A stretch of 64,000 nt of DNA from Leclercia adecarboxylata (lineage in GTDB: Bacteria > Pseudomonadota > Gammaproteobacteria > Enterobacterales > Enterobacteriaceae), in assembly GCA_002360945.1 (NCBI GenBank), contig DERO01000008.1:1-64000 (forward strand), in the 5' to 3' direction. Below, piece by piece: positions 16,894 to 27,600 of the stretch (position 1 is the first letter of the stretch; every line of letters begins with the position of its first letter). A program made the position numbers and the translations under genes. The notes below the pieces were generated by a model, which had not been told where the DNA came from, made no database searches, and saw only the letters and a list, made by a program, of their open reading frames with translations.

Positions 16894-18771
16894 TTATCGG
16901 GAAGGTTGAGAAAACTGGCGTAAATCAAGCATGGGTTCATTCACCCCGGAAGCCTGGTTATCAATGATCAGCAGTGGCGTTTGGGACAGGGCTTTGCTGT
17001 ACGTCTGGTAACGTCGCTCATTGATGTAGGCTTCAGGGTTAATTTTCCAGGCGTCATACTCCGCGATATAACGTAATTGGGATTTATTGGCCTGAGCCTG
17101 CAGCTCATTCGCCGCCGCTTTTGCCTTATCGATGGCGACAGTGGCTTTGCGTTGGGCATCATTCGTCACGGTTGCTGCATAGCCTTTTTCACGCATGATG
17201 CCCGCGTTTGCTGCAATTTGAGCAGCCTGAACGCCGTGATAGGCATTGGCGGCACCGGCCGGTGGGTGGATGGATTCAATCCGCGTGTACAACAACTCCA
17301 CGCCGGTATCTAAGCGGTTCAGGCGTTGCTGAATTTCTTTATTGAGGGTGGCTGACATGGTTGAACGCTGCTCATTGAGCAAATCGTCGAGTTGTTGATG
17401 AGCAAAATATTTTGCCAGTACCTGCCGTGAAACCCGCTGTATAAGGGTAGGCAGATCCTCGGTCTGATAGAGACTTTTCATGGCATCCGTATCCTGCATC
17501 CCAACACGCCATATCAACCTGATATCCATATTGACGATTTGAAAGCTTTGCTTGTCGTTGATGGCACTGGCAATCAGCTGAGCCTGATCGGTTGTGTGGC
17601 TGTTATCCCACAGGCGCCAGCTATCCTGGGGGGCCGGGCCTTCGACACTATCTGCAATTTTCAGAGGTAACGTTTTTTCAGGCGCTTCTGCTTCACTCAG
17701 CTTGAGTTCATGGACAGCACCATAATCAACCTTAACCACTTTACCGAATGGCCATGGCAACCCGACATGGAGGCCAGGCTTAAGCACAGTAACCGGGTGT
17801 CCGAAGCGTTCGTATACGCCACGGTTATCTAAGGCGACCTGATTCAGGCCACTGACTAACCATCCAACCACCACTATGCCGAATACCACCGGCACGAAGA
17901 TCTGGCCTATCAAGCGGAAAGCCTGAATTTTGCTGACATCCACCCCGAAGTGCTGGAAGATCTTCCTTCTCATTTGCTGCAATGGGCGGATTGGCCACTG
18001 ATACTGTTCGGCCACCAGGCTTCGGGTAATAAACGGATGAGGCTTGTCTGGGGCGGGAATGTAGAAAAGGGCGGTAAAGACACGAATACCTATCTCAATC
18101 GCGACCAATAGCAAAATTAGACTGGCAATTTTCATCAACCAGAGTGAAAGCCACGGGATATAGGTGAAGAGTGCCAGCGAAATCGTGACCAGCAGGAAAA
18201 TACTGAGTAAAACGCGTAGCATGCCCACACTGAGATTGTGCATCGGCCAATCGCGGATTGGTCGGTAGCTCAGCATTCTTTCGCATACCAGCAAGGCAAA
18301 CGTGATGGCTAATAATAGTGAGTTAACTGGTATCGCGTTATTAAGGACGGTTACCTGTTCAGGCACCGCTTTTAAATTGGCCGTCGTAAGATAAATCGCG
18401 ACGGCTACACAAATGGCCGTTAAGGCAATATGCCCAATATGTTTAAGCCAGAGTAGCAGAAGCGGGGGCGGCGTGATTTTTCGAAATACCCTGCGCGTCG
18501 TATTATCACTCAGGGGGTTAGCTTCAATCTCTTTTCTGAATGCGGGCAAGCTTAGCCGCAGATTCACGATGACGGCGAGGACAAGCGCAAGGGCCGCAAG
18601 CAAGGGCTGACAAAAATTCATCCATGGCGTGCGTACTGTATCGGGTAACCAGTAAAGATAAACAAAGCCCGTTGTGGCCAGCAGTGCAACCACCAGAATT
18701 CCACAGAACACAATACGCGTGCGCAGGCGTTTGATTTGCTGATGCTTTACGTCGGTATGGTCAGGCACCAT
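16894..18771 (-). CDS. Polytopic SPFH-domain protein (HflK-like with N-terminal membrane domain)
   Basis: A 625-residue protein. The N-terminal half has about six or seven hydrophobic segments. It is followed by an HflK-like SPFH domain (VALDNRGVYERFGHPVTVLKPGLHVGLPWPFG) and a C-terminal helical region ending LLIIDNQASGVNEPMLDLRQF. Standard HflK is ~420 aa with one TM, so the polytopic extension is unusual. The start at 18771 follows GGAG at good spacing; an in-frame GTG at 18801 is rejected. It is the first gene of the SPFH-ATPase operon. Confidence 0.8.
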   Translation of the reverse strand: MVPDHTDVKHQQIKRLRTRIVFCGILVVALLATTGFVYLYWLPDTVRTPWMNFCQPLLAALALVLAVIVNLRLSLPAFRKEIEANPLSDNTTRRVFRKITPPPLLLLWLKHIGHIALTAICVAVAIYLTTANLKAVPEQVTVLNNAIPVNSLLLAITFALLVCERMLSYRPIRDWPMHNLSVGMLRVLLSIFLLVTISLALFTYIPWLSLWLMKIASLILLLVAIEIGIRVFTALFYIPAPDKPHPFITRSLVAEQYQWPIRPLQQMRRKIFQHFGVDVSKIQAFRLIGQIFVPVVFGIVVVGWLVSGLNQVALDNRGVYERFGHPVTVLKPGLHVGLPWPFGKVVKVDYGAVHELKLSEAEAPEKTLPLKIADSVEGPAPQDSWRLWDNSHTTDQAQLIASAINDKQSFQIVNMDIRLIWRVGMQDTDAMKSLYQTEDLPTLIQRVSRQVLAKYFAHQQLDDLLNEQRSTMSATLNKEIQQRLNRLDTGVELLYTRIESIHPPAGAANAYHGVQAAQIAANAGIMREKGYAATVTNDAQRKATVAIDKAKAAANELQAQANKSQLRYIAEYDAWKINPEAYINERRYQTYSKALSQTPLLIIDNQASGVNEPMLDLRQFSQPSR

Positions 18772-18872
18772 AAAAGCTCCATATAAAATACGGCTAAACA
18801 CAAAGCAGTTAAAATGAGTGCAGAGAGAAGATTATTTTTATGAACTTATTGCAGATAAAGTGGCGTGGAGGG

Positions 18873-18908
18873 TTAAAAATTTCCCTCGCGACAATGCCGC
18901 GAGGGAAA
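18873..18908 (-). terminator. Terminator of the alkylsulfatase gene
   Basis: An 11-bp stem TTTCCCTCGCG/CGCGAGGGAAA with a 7-nt loop, followed on the minus strand by a T run. It separates the alkylsulfatase from the SPFH operon. Confidence 0.85.
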
Positions 18909-18916
18909 TAGGCTTA

Positions 18917-20893
18917 TTAAGGCGTGACGATGTTGAACCAGAACTCAAACTTGTCCATATAGCTCAGCATCTGATCAAGTTTGGCGCCGTCGCCTGTTAA
19001 TTTAACGTCACCACTGTCTTCAGCCTGTTTAAGGGTAGTTTCTTTCAGGATGATTTTATTCAGTGTGTCGCGGCTAAGTGTCAGGGTTGCATCAGCATTC
19101 TGTGCTTCAGCATTCGCGGTATGGTTTAGCACCCCGTTCTCCAGCTCAAGCTTATACTTACCGCCTTCGCTGCCTAGGTCGATATTAAACACCGATTTCG
19201 CTGTGCCAGCTTTCTGTCCATCGATATGTACGGCCAGATAATCGAAGAACATCTCTGGCGTCATCGCCCGGACGGTGTCCGGGCTGGCAGTGTTCGGGGT
19301 AGGACCTTTCACCACGCCGTTACGCAATTCCTGCGCGCCAGTGAGGTAGAAGTTACGCCACGGTCCTGACTCCGCCTGATAACCCAGTTGCTCAAGTGCA
19401 TCCGCTTCCAGATTACGTGCCGCCTGGTTGTTTGGATCGGCAAATACAACCTTGCTCACTACTTGTGCAACCCAGCGGTAGTTCCCCTGGTCAAAGTCGG
19501 TTTTCGCTTTCTGCAGAATGGTGTCCGCACCGCCCATGTACTCTACGTATTTCTTCGCGCCTTCTTCTGGTGGCAGTTCATCCAGAGTTGCCGGGTTGCC
19601 GTCGAACCAGCCAAGATAGAGCACGTAAGTGGCTTTCACGTCATGGCTTACCGAACCATAGTAACCGCGGTTCGCCCAGGTATGGGCCAGCGTATCCGGC
19701 AGTTTAAAGTTAGCCGCAATTTCATCCCGGGTCAGGCCCTGGTTGGCCATGCGCAGAGTCTGGTCGTTGATGTAACGATACAGGTCACGCTGGCTCTTCA
19801 GCAGTTTATTGACGTTTTCTTTACCCCAGGTCGGCCAGTGGTGCTGGGCCATCAGGATTTCGGCTTTATCACCCCAGCGCACAATGGCTTCGTTGATGTA
19901 TTTCGACCACGGCAGTGGCTCACGGATCTTCGCGCCGCGCAGGGAATAGGTGTTGTGAAGAGTGTGGGTCACGTCTTCTGCAGATTCGATGATTTTCTTC
20001 TCTTCGATAAACCACAGCATTTCAGACGGTGCTTCAGACCCTGGGGCGAGCATGAAATCATAGGTCAGGCCATCAATAGTCTCTTTCTGACCGTCTTTCT
20101 CAATGATGTTGGTTGGCGCAATCAGGGTAACCGTACCGGCAGAAGTTGTGGTACCCAGCCCCGCACCGACCTGTCCTTTGGCATCCGGTTTCAGCAGGTT
20201 GCCGTACATATAGCTGGCGCGGCGGCTCATCACGTTACCGGCCATAATATTCTCTGCCACTGCGGCTTCCATAAAGCCTGCCGGGGCGTAAATTTTGGTC
20301 TTGCCCGCTTTTACGTCGGCTTCATCGACTACGCCGCGCACGCCGCCGTAGTGGTCAACGTGGCTGTGCGTATAAATAATCGCGACAACAGGTTTTTTAC
20401 CCCGGTTTTTAAAGTAGAGATCCATCCCGACTTTGGCCGTTTCTGCCGAGACCAGTGGGTCAACAACGGTAATACCGGTTGTCCCTTCGATAATGGTCAT
20501 ATTTGACAGATCGAGGTTACGGATCTGATAAACACCATCAGTCACTTCAAACAGGCCACTGATATTAATTAATTGGGACTGTCGCCACAGGCTGGGGTTA
20601 ACTGTATCCGGAGCTTTTTCACCTTCTTTGATAAAAGCGTACTGTTGCGGGTTCCAGACAACGTTTCCTTGTTCACCGTGGATTACTTCAGTGGGAAGGG
20701 GAGCAATGAAACCTTTATGTGCGTCAGTAAAATCAGTGTTGTCAGAGAAAGGAAGCTGGTTATACAGCTGGTCATTGGCTTGTTTTGTCGCTGCGGTTGC
20801 ATCCTTGGGAGTAACATCGGCATACGCTGGAATAATAAATGTTGATAAAAGTCCAGCGAGCGCCAGTCCTCTGGCTATGGGTTTCAGTTTCAT
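18917..20893 (-). CDS. Secreted linear alkylsulfatase (SdsA1/YjcS family)
   Basis: A 658-residue exported enzyme that should hydrolyse primary alkyl sulfates such as SDS to alcohol and sulfate. It has a signal peptide (GLALAGLLSTFIIPAYA), a metallo-beta-lactamase domain with the zinc motif THSHVDHYGG, a middle alpha-sulfatase dimerisation domain, and a C-terminal SCP2-like domain (FNIDLGSEGGKYKLELENGVLNH). The ATG at 20893 follows AGGA; an in-frame GTG at 20905 is rejected. It is a separate transcription unit from the SPFH genes. A periplasmic location fits the signal peptide. Confidence 0.92.
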   Translation of the reverse strand: MKLKPIARGLALAGLLSTFIIPAYADVTPKDATAATKQANDQLYNQLPFSDNTDFTDAHKGFIAPLPTEVIHGEQGNVVWNPQQYAFIKEGEKAPDTVNPSLWRQSQLINISGLFEVTDGVYQIRNLDLSNMTIIEGTTGITVVDPLVSAETAKVGMDLYFKNRGKKPVVAIIYTHSHVDHYGGVRGVVDEADVKAGKTKIYAPAGFMEAAVAENIMAGNVMSRRASYMYGNLLKPDAKGQVGAGLGTTTSAGTVTLIAPTNIIEKDGQKETIDGLTYDFMLAPGSEAPSEMLWFIEEKKIIESAEDVTHTLHNTYSLRGAKIREPLPWSKYINEAIVRWGDKAEILMAQHHWPTWGKENVNKLLKSQRDLYRYINDQTLRMANQGLTRDEIAANFKLPDTLAHTWANRGYYGSVSHDVKATYVLYLGWFDGNPATLDELPPEEGAKKYVEYMGGADTILQKAKTDFDQGNYRWVAQVVSKVVFADPNNQAARNLEADALEQLGYQAESGPWRNFYLTGAQELRNGVVKGPTPNTASPDTVRAMTPEMFFDYLAVHIDGQKAGTAKSVFNIDLGSEGGKYKLELENGVLNHTANAEAQNADATLTLSRDTLNKIILKETTLKQAEDSGDVKLTGDGAKLDQMLSYMDKFEFWFNIVTP

Positions 20894-21612
20894 TTCAATC
20901 CTCACACTTTTTTTGAGCGGCCCAAAGGCGATTGGCTGTTTTCCTGAAAGTTACATTCTGTAACCTGCAATAAGAAATATAACTGGTTGTTTATAATCAG
21001 CAAGAAAATTCTTAAGGCGCTTAAATAGTAGGGTCTGCTAATCATTTGGAAAACAATGTATATATTTTAACGCCTTGCCTTTCGTAGTTCATTATTTTAA
21101 TATCGTCAATGACTTATTGATTTTTTTATAAGATATTGTTTTTAAGTGTTTTTTTTAGATTTCATTGGCGTGCAAAAATTAGTAGGTGCAACAAGATGAA
21201 ATGGCATCTATAGGGGATTAGGAAGCAGATGATTCATATGGCGTTTTTTAGGTTGAACAATGATGGCTTCGTTTTAACATCAGTCAGTTACCTTCAATAC
21301 TCGGTATAAGCGTTTAATTCACAGTGGTGATTGTTGTTTGCCGAAAATAGCCTTTTGTAGAGGTTTTGCAGATTTCTTGTTTTTCAAGTGCGAGTAAACA
21401 AATGCATACCGTTAGTATGGAAATAAAACTAAATTAAAAAGTGTTCTCATGTATATCGATAACTAGCTGTTTTAAAAGGTGAACAATTGCAATAATGACT
21501 ATTCGTGAAAATTAAATATTAAGCTAACCTTAAAGTGCCAGGAGTTGGGTGTTTCTCGATTTTTCTTGATGTTTCCATAGATTTCTAGCTACTGAATCAG
21601 ACAAGGTCAGTT
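20894..21612. other. Long AT-rich intergenic region upstream of the giant autotransporter
   Basis: 719 bp without a convincing ORF, with long T and A runs (especially 21050-21170). It must hold the divergent promoters of the alkylsulfatase and the autotransporter. The composition suits H-NS silencing (inference). No specific operator is recognised. Confidence 0.55.
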
Positions 21613-24600
21613 ATGAATAAAATCTATCGTCATGTATGGAGTCACGTCGCAGGCTGCTTTATCGCAGTAAGCGAACTTTCAACTTCGCATTGTGATAAAA
21701 CACGTTCTCGTCGGCGAATATTGGCAACCGGTGCCGTTACGGTGGTACTTTCTGGTTTAGCGGGTTCGGCTTATGCAGACGACGTGAACTGGGCGACGGC
21801 CTATCCCAGTTATTTATTCCCGACTGACCCCGCTTATAACTTTGATACCGTTCTTGATACTGGCGTCGCCTTTAATATCGATAATGAGGTTTTACCGAAT
21901 CATTATGCCCCGGGCACCACGCTCAATATTCTCGGCCCGATCCCGCAGCTGCCCGATGTCTCGTCGGGTAATGGCGTTACGGGACGCGCCGTTTCAGTAG
22001 TGAATGCTTTGCCCGGAGCTATTGCCCCGGAAGGTGATCGGATCCTCACCATCACCGCGACGGATTCTCAGGGAACGGTTACCCCGATTACGGCGGCGAA
22101 TATCAGTGAGTTTACCTACTCGCCAAACCCGGCTAACCCGCAGCAGAATCAGGAACTCAATGTTGAAGTTCCCGGTCTGGACGGAAGTTTCCAGGTCATC
22201 AGTATTTACGACTCTTCCACCTTCGTTTCTGCTGACGATACCCCTGTCGGCAACATGCAGTTGTCGGTGTATGATCCTGCCTCCGTGCGGATCATGAATC
22301 AGTTTGGCATTGTCGCAGTCGACACTGACGGTGGGACGGCGAATATCAATATCGGAGCAGACACCAATGGTGCGACCCCGATTGCGGCGGCCGCGAATAC
22401 TCTGGATCTCCTGACCAAAGACTCGACCCTGGCCCGAGCTGACGGAGATGGCACCGCCACCAGTGCGGTTAACTGGCAATCCGATAACTATATTCATTTC
22501 CGCCCTGCGGCGGTGATCAGCACCCAGACCCAGAGCGTGGGCGCACAAAGTACCCAGTACAACTACACCCTGACCTTACCGAATTACACAGAACTGCCCG
22601 GCGGACGGGTGGTCCAGCTGGGTAGCCGCACCTTTGACATTACTTCTTCCGATGATATTGCCGATGTGAACAACTATCTCACCGGCCAGGGTGCCTATGC
22701 AGGTAGCCCACAAATCCAGTACTGGCTGACGGCAGGTGCCAGCGTACAGGGCGAAGTGATTGACTCGGCGGTTGAAGCGCAGACGGTGTACAACGCGATC
22801 ATTACCGGTCTTCTCAATCAGGCACAAAGCACCCAGATAAACCTCTCCTATAACGTCTGGGAAGATCGGCTGACCCATACCAACAACGCAACGATCGGCA
22901 CTGGCGACTTACGGGTTATTTATGCGAATGGTGATGGGGCGACCGGCACGGTGACGTCGGACAGCAGCCTGGCTGTCGATGGTGCCTCGGCGGTAATGGA
23001 AGCCTTCGATGGTGGCGTCATCACTAACAATGGCACCATCAATGCCTGGCGCAGCAGCAGTAGCAGCCCAACCACTATCGCGATGCTGGCCCAGTACGGG
23101 AATGCGATTAACACCGGAGTGATTAATGCCGGGTTATTTCTGGAAAAAGACGGCACTAATCAGAACGTGAGCAATGCCGGTAGCGTAGGGATGGCCGGAT
23201 TGACCAATGCCACGCTCAGCAACCAGGGCATCATCAACGTTGCGGTGACGGATAACGCGTCTCATAACGCATGGGGGATGGCGGTAGGCGACAACGGCAC
23301 CCTCACCAATACCGGCTACATTACCCTGACAGGCAACAGCCGCAATCCGGATGGCCGTGCGGGCGGGTATGCGATTCTAAGTGACTCCACCGGGACGGTG
23401 ACCAACGCAGGACGCATTTTTATTGGTGGTACTCCAATCACCACTATCGCGGTACCTCAGGCCATTAATCTGGTCGGCAGCGGTAATTTAACCGCCGGGA
23501 TGTATACCACCGGCAAAGGCAGCATGGTTAACACCGGCACCATCACGCTGCTGCCCAAAACCCGCAATGCTGCCGCCATACTGGTTGATGGCGGTACAGA
23601 GGATGTCACCAACAACGGACGGCTGAATGTCTTGGGCACCCTGACGTCCACCTCAAGCGGAGAGATCTCTGCGGCGGCCAACTATGGGATGTATGTCAAG
23701 GACAATGGCGGTGTGGTCACCAATAACGGCAGCATTTTCGTCAATGGTGACAATAACATTGCCCTCAACGTGCTGGCGCAAACCGCCGATGCGTCCCTGA
23801 ACTCCACGGCCAGCGGGGCGATCATTGTCGGTAGCGCAGGGGATACCGGCGGCACCGATAACCAGCCCTACACCTATCGAAATTATGCGATGTATGCCGA
23901 AGGGTTAAACAACAATGCGGCACAGGTAACGCTCGATTCCGATATCAGTCTGCTGTCAGCAGGGGCTATCGGCGTACATGCCCGTGGCGATGCCACTATT
24001 GATATCGGCGCGGATGCGTCACTGGCGTTCCAGAACTCTCAGCAAATCGGCTATTACGCCTGGGGCCAGGGCGCGAGCATTAACATTACCAACGCCACCA
24101 TTACCGATAATGGCCAGACTGACTCCATCCTGTTCGCCGTCGATCATGGGGCGACATTTAACGGCGATACCGGCACGGGCAGCAGTTACAACCTGCAGGT
24201 CTCAGGTGCCGGATCTACCGGGGTCTTCGCCAATGGCGTGGACGATTTGAACAATGCCGATCCTGCGGATGATGTCGCTACGCAGTTAACCACCGGGGCG
24301 GCGACGATCGCCGTTTCTGGCGCCAACGCGGTGGGCGTCAAGGTGACCGGCGGGGCAAACGGGGCCATCACCGACGGGGCCATTACCCTGGCAGGCGATA
24401 ACACCACTGCTGTGTTGGTGGATGGCCGCAACTACAATATTGATGCCACCATCGACCCGCAACCACGGGAAACCCTGGTGACTTCTGATGCGGTCATTGC
24501 CTCTGCCGCCGGGCAGTCGGGCATTGTCGGCTACAACGTCGGCTACCTCGGCAATCTGACATTAAATGCCGGGGCGGCGATCAATCTTCTCGGCGATAAC

Positions 24601-27600
24601 AGCACCGGGATCATCCTGCATAACAACGGCCAGGCGACGGTGACGGCCCCGGTCAGCGTCGCAGGCACCAATAACATTGGCGTGGATATTCAGAACGCGG
24701 GCCTGCTTAACAACAGTGGCGCTATCAGCGTGTCGGGAGCAACGGGTAGCGGGAACATCGGTCTGCGCGTCCAGGGGGCGGGGGCAACGGTCAGCCAACT
24801 TGGCACCGTCACCGCCAACGGCGGTCTGGCGGCGGTGCAGCTGGCGGGCGAGGGTGCCACCCTCACCGTTAACGGTACGGGAAATCAGATCACCGCCAGC
24901 AGCGGCGCGGACGGGGTGCGCATCGACAGCACCGGGGCCTCCTCCTTCAATGCCAGCAACACCACCATTGATGTGACGGGAACCGGCGCAGGCATTAATA
25001 ACAACGCCAGCTCCAGTGATATCAACCTGAACAACGTGACGATCAATTCAGGCGACGGCCCGGCGATCCGCACGGCGGTGACCTTTACAGCGGAAGGCAG
25101 CGGCAACGTCCTGAACGTGACAGGCAGCGGCAGCGGGTTTGCCTTTATGCAGGCGGACGGCTCGCAAACCACCGGCGACCTGACCATCGGCACCGGCTAC
25201 ACCATCAACGGTAACGGCACCGACAGCACCGGGGTACTGGCGCGCACCTCCGGGAACGTGAACTCAGGTACCTCCATCACCATGGGCGCCACCGCCGGGG
25301 CGGCGATTGAGGCGACCAATGCCAGCAGCCTGAGCAACAGCGGCGTCATAACGACCAGCAGCGACACCGGCAGCACCATTCTGGCGCAGAATGCGTCGGC
25401 ATTCAGCAACAGCGGAACCATTACCTCAACCAGCACCACCAATGCCCAGTCGCTGATTGCCCTGAACGGGACCGCATCCAGTCGTTCTGTCAGCAATACC
25501 GGAACCATCATCAGTCAAAGTGAAGATGCCACGGTGATTGATGCTTCCGGTTCGGCAAATAACACAATTTCCAACAGCGGCACGCTGCGGGCCGCCAGTG
25601 ATTCCGCCCAGGTCGTGCTGACCGGCAACGGCAACGACGTGATGCAAATTAACGCCGGAACGACGCAGGGTGAGATCACACTCGGTAGTGGTAACGATCG
25701 CTTTGGTTTTACGGCGGGTGAATTTTCTGGCGGCGTGACCTTCACCGGAGGGGATGGTAATGACAGTGCCACCTTTGGCGATGTCAGCCTGTCGCGCGTC
25801 AGCCATGTTCTGAGCGAGGGCGGCACCAACAACGCGCTGACCTTTAACAATACCCACAGCAGTGCCGGGTCGGCAAATATCGGTTCGCTGGCGGCGGACG
25901 ATCTGCTGCTGGGTACCAATATCGGCACCGGCTGGAGCACGCTCACGCTGGATGGCGATCCCGCCGACGTGCGCATCGTCAATGACCTTTCGCTCTCGGG
26001 TGCAGAGCAAATTAACGTCAACAATGGCGCGACCTTGCGTACCGGCGATAATGCCACTGCCAGCGGCGAAGCCACTATCCGCCAGTACAACATTGCTACG
26101 GTTGGTACAAACAGCCTGGTCTCCTTTGATGGCTCGGCGGATCAAACCTATACCGGGGTGATTTCAGGCTCCGGCGGCATGGAGCGTATCGGTGGCGGCG
26201 ACACCATTTTGCTGGGCAACAACACCTATACCGGCAATACATTGATTGGCTCTGATTCAGAGCTGGCGCTGGGCAATGGCGGAACAACCGGGAGTCTGTC
26301 AGAAACTACCAACATCACCGACAACGGCCTGTTAACCGTCAACCGTTCCGATAACGTGACCTTAAACGGGGCGATCTCCGGGTCAGGGGCGTTTCGTCAG
26401 ACTGGCAGCGGCGTGACCCGTCTTGGCGGCAATAACAGCTATGCCGGAACCACCACCGTCGAGCAAGGCACGCTGCTGATTAACGGCGTCCAGACCGGAA
26501 CTGGGCTGACCACGGTGAGGTCCGGTACTACCCTCGGCGGCTACGGTACGCTGGGCGGCGATGTGCTGTTTGAGACCGGCACCGTGCTGCGCCCGGGTGA
26601 CGATGCCCGCGGAAATGGCACCGGCGTGCTGACCATCAACGGCGATCTGACCCTGGCAAGCGATACCGACAGTCAGTTCCAGCTCGGTGAGGTATACACT
26701 CCGGGCGGAGCGTTAAACGATCTGGTGACGGTTGCGGGCGATCTCACGCTTGACGGGGTGGTGAATGTCGCGCTGACCGCAGGCGGCACCTTCCTGCCGG
26801 GGGTCTATCGCCTGTTCAACTATGGCGGCGCGCTGATCAACAACACCATGGACATTGGCACCTTACCGCCTAACGATGCTGAACTGTATGCCATTCAGAC
26901 CAATATCACGAATCAGGTGAACCTGGTGCTGGATTTTCCTCTGCCCGCGGATCAGCTGCAATTCTGGGATGGAGATCTGAACGCCACCAACCACGGTGAT
27001 GGCACCTCCGGGAACGGCATTGTCGACGGCGGATTCGGTTTCTGGACCGCCTTAATTTCAGGCACCAGTAACAACTGGACTCAGGCTAACGGGGTGGGCA
27101 ATGCTCCCTGGTCGCAAACTGCTTTTGCAATCTTCCAGGGCGAGGCCGATAACGTGCTGGTCAGCAATGCCTTTGGCGATGTCATTACTAGCGGTATGCA
27201 GTTCACCACCGACGGCTATGTGCTGGCGGCCGATCCGGCCAACCCGGATTCGCAGTTGCATATCGTTGCCACCAATCTGGCCGGAGCGGGTTCGCCGGAT
27301 AACGATTACGATGCGGTGGGCGGGACCCACGGCGACCGTTATTTTGTGGTCCGCGTGGGCGACGGCGCGGCAGGCGCAGATGTCACCACCATGCTGAACG
27401 TTGATCTGGTTCAGGACAGTAACGACGACGGTGCCATTCGCCTGCTGAAAACCGATCCGGGCCGTCTGATCCTCAACGGCGATAACCAGTACAGCGGTGG
27501 CACGGAAATCTGGAACGGGACGTTACAGGTGTCGAAAGACAGCAGCCTCGGCGATGACGGCACCTTTGTGCTGATTAAGAACGGGGCCACCTTCCAGACC

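Noticed and set aside
19388..20506. 372-aa plus-strand ORF opposite the alkylsulfatase gene.
   Set aside because: It lies fully antisense to a well-supported enzyme gene, has no family motif, and its composition is that of a shadow frame.
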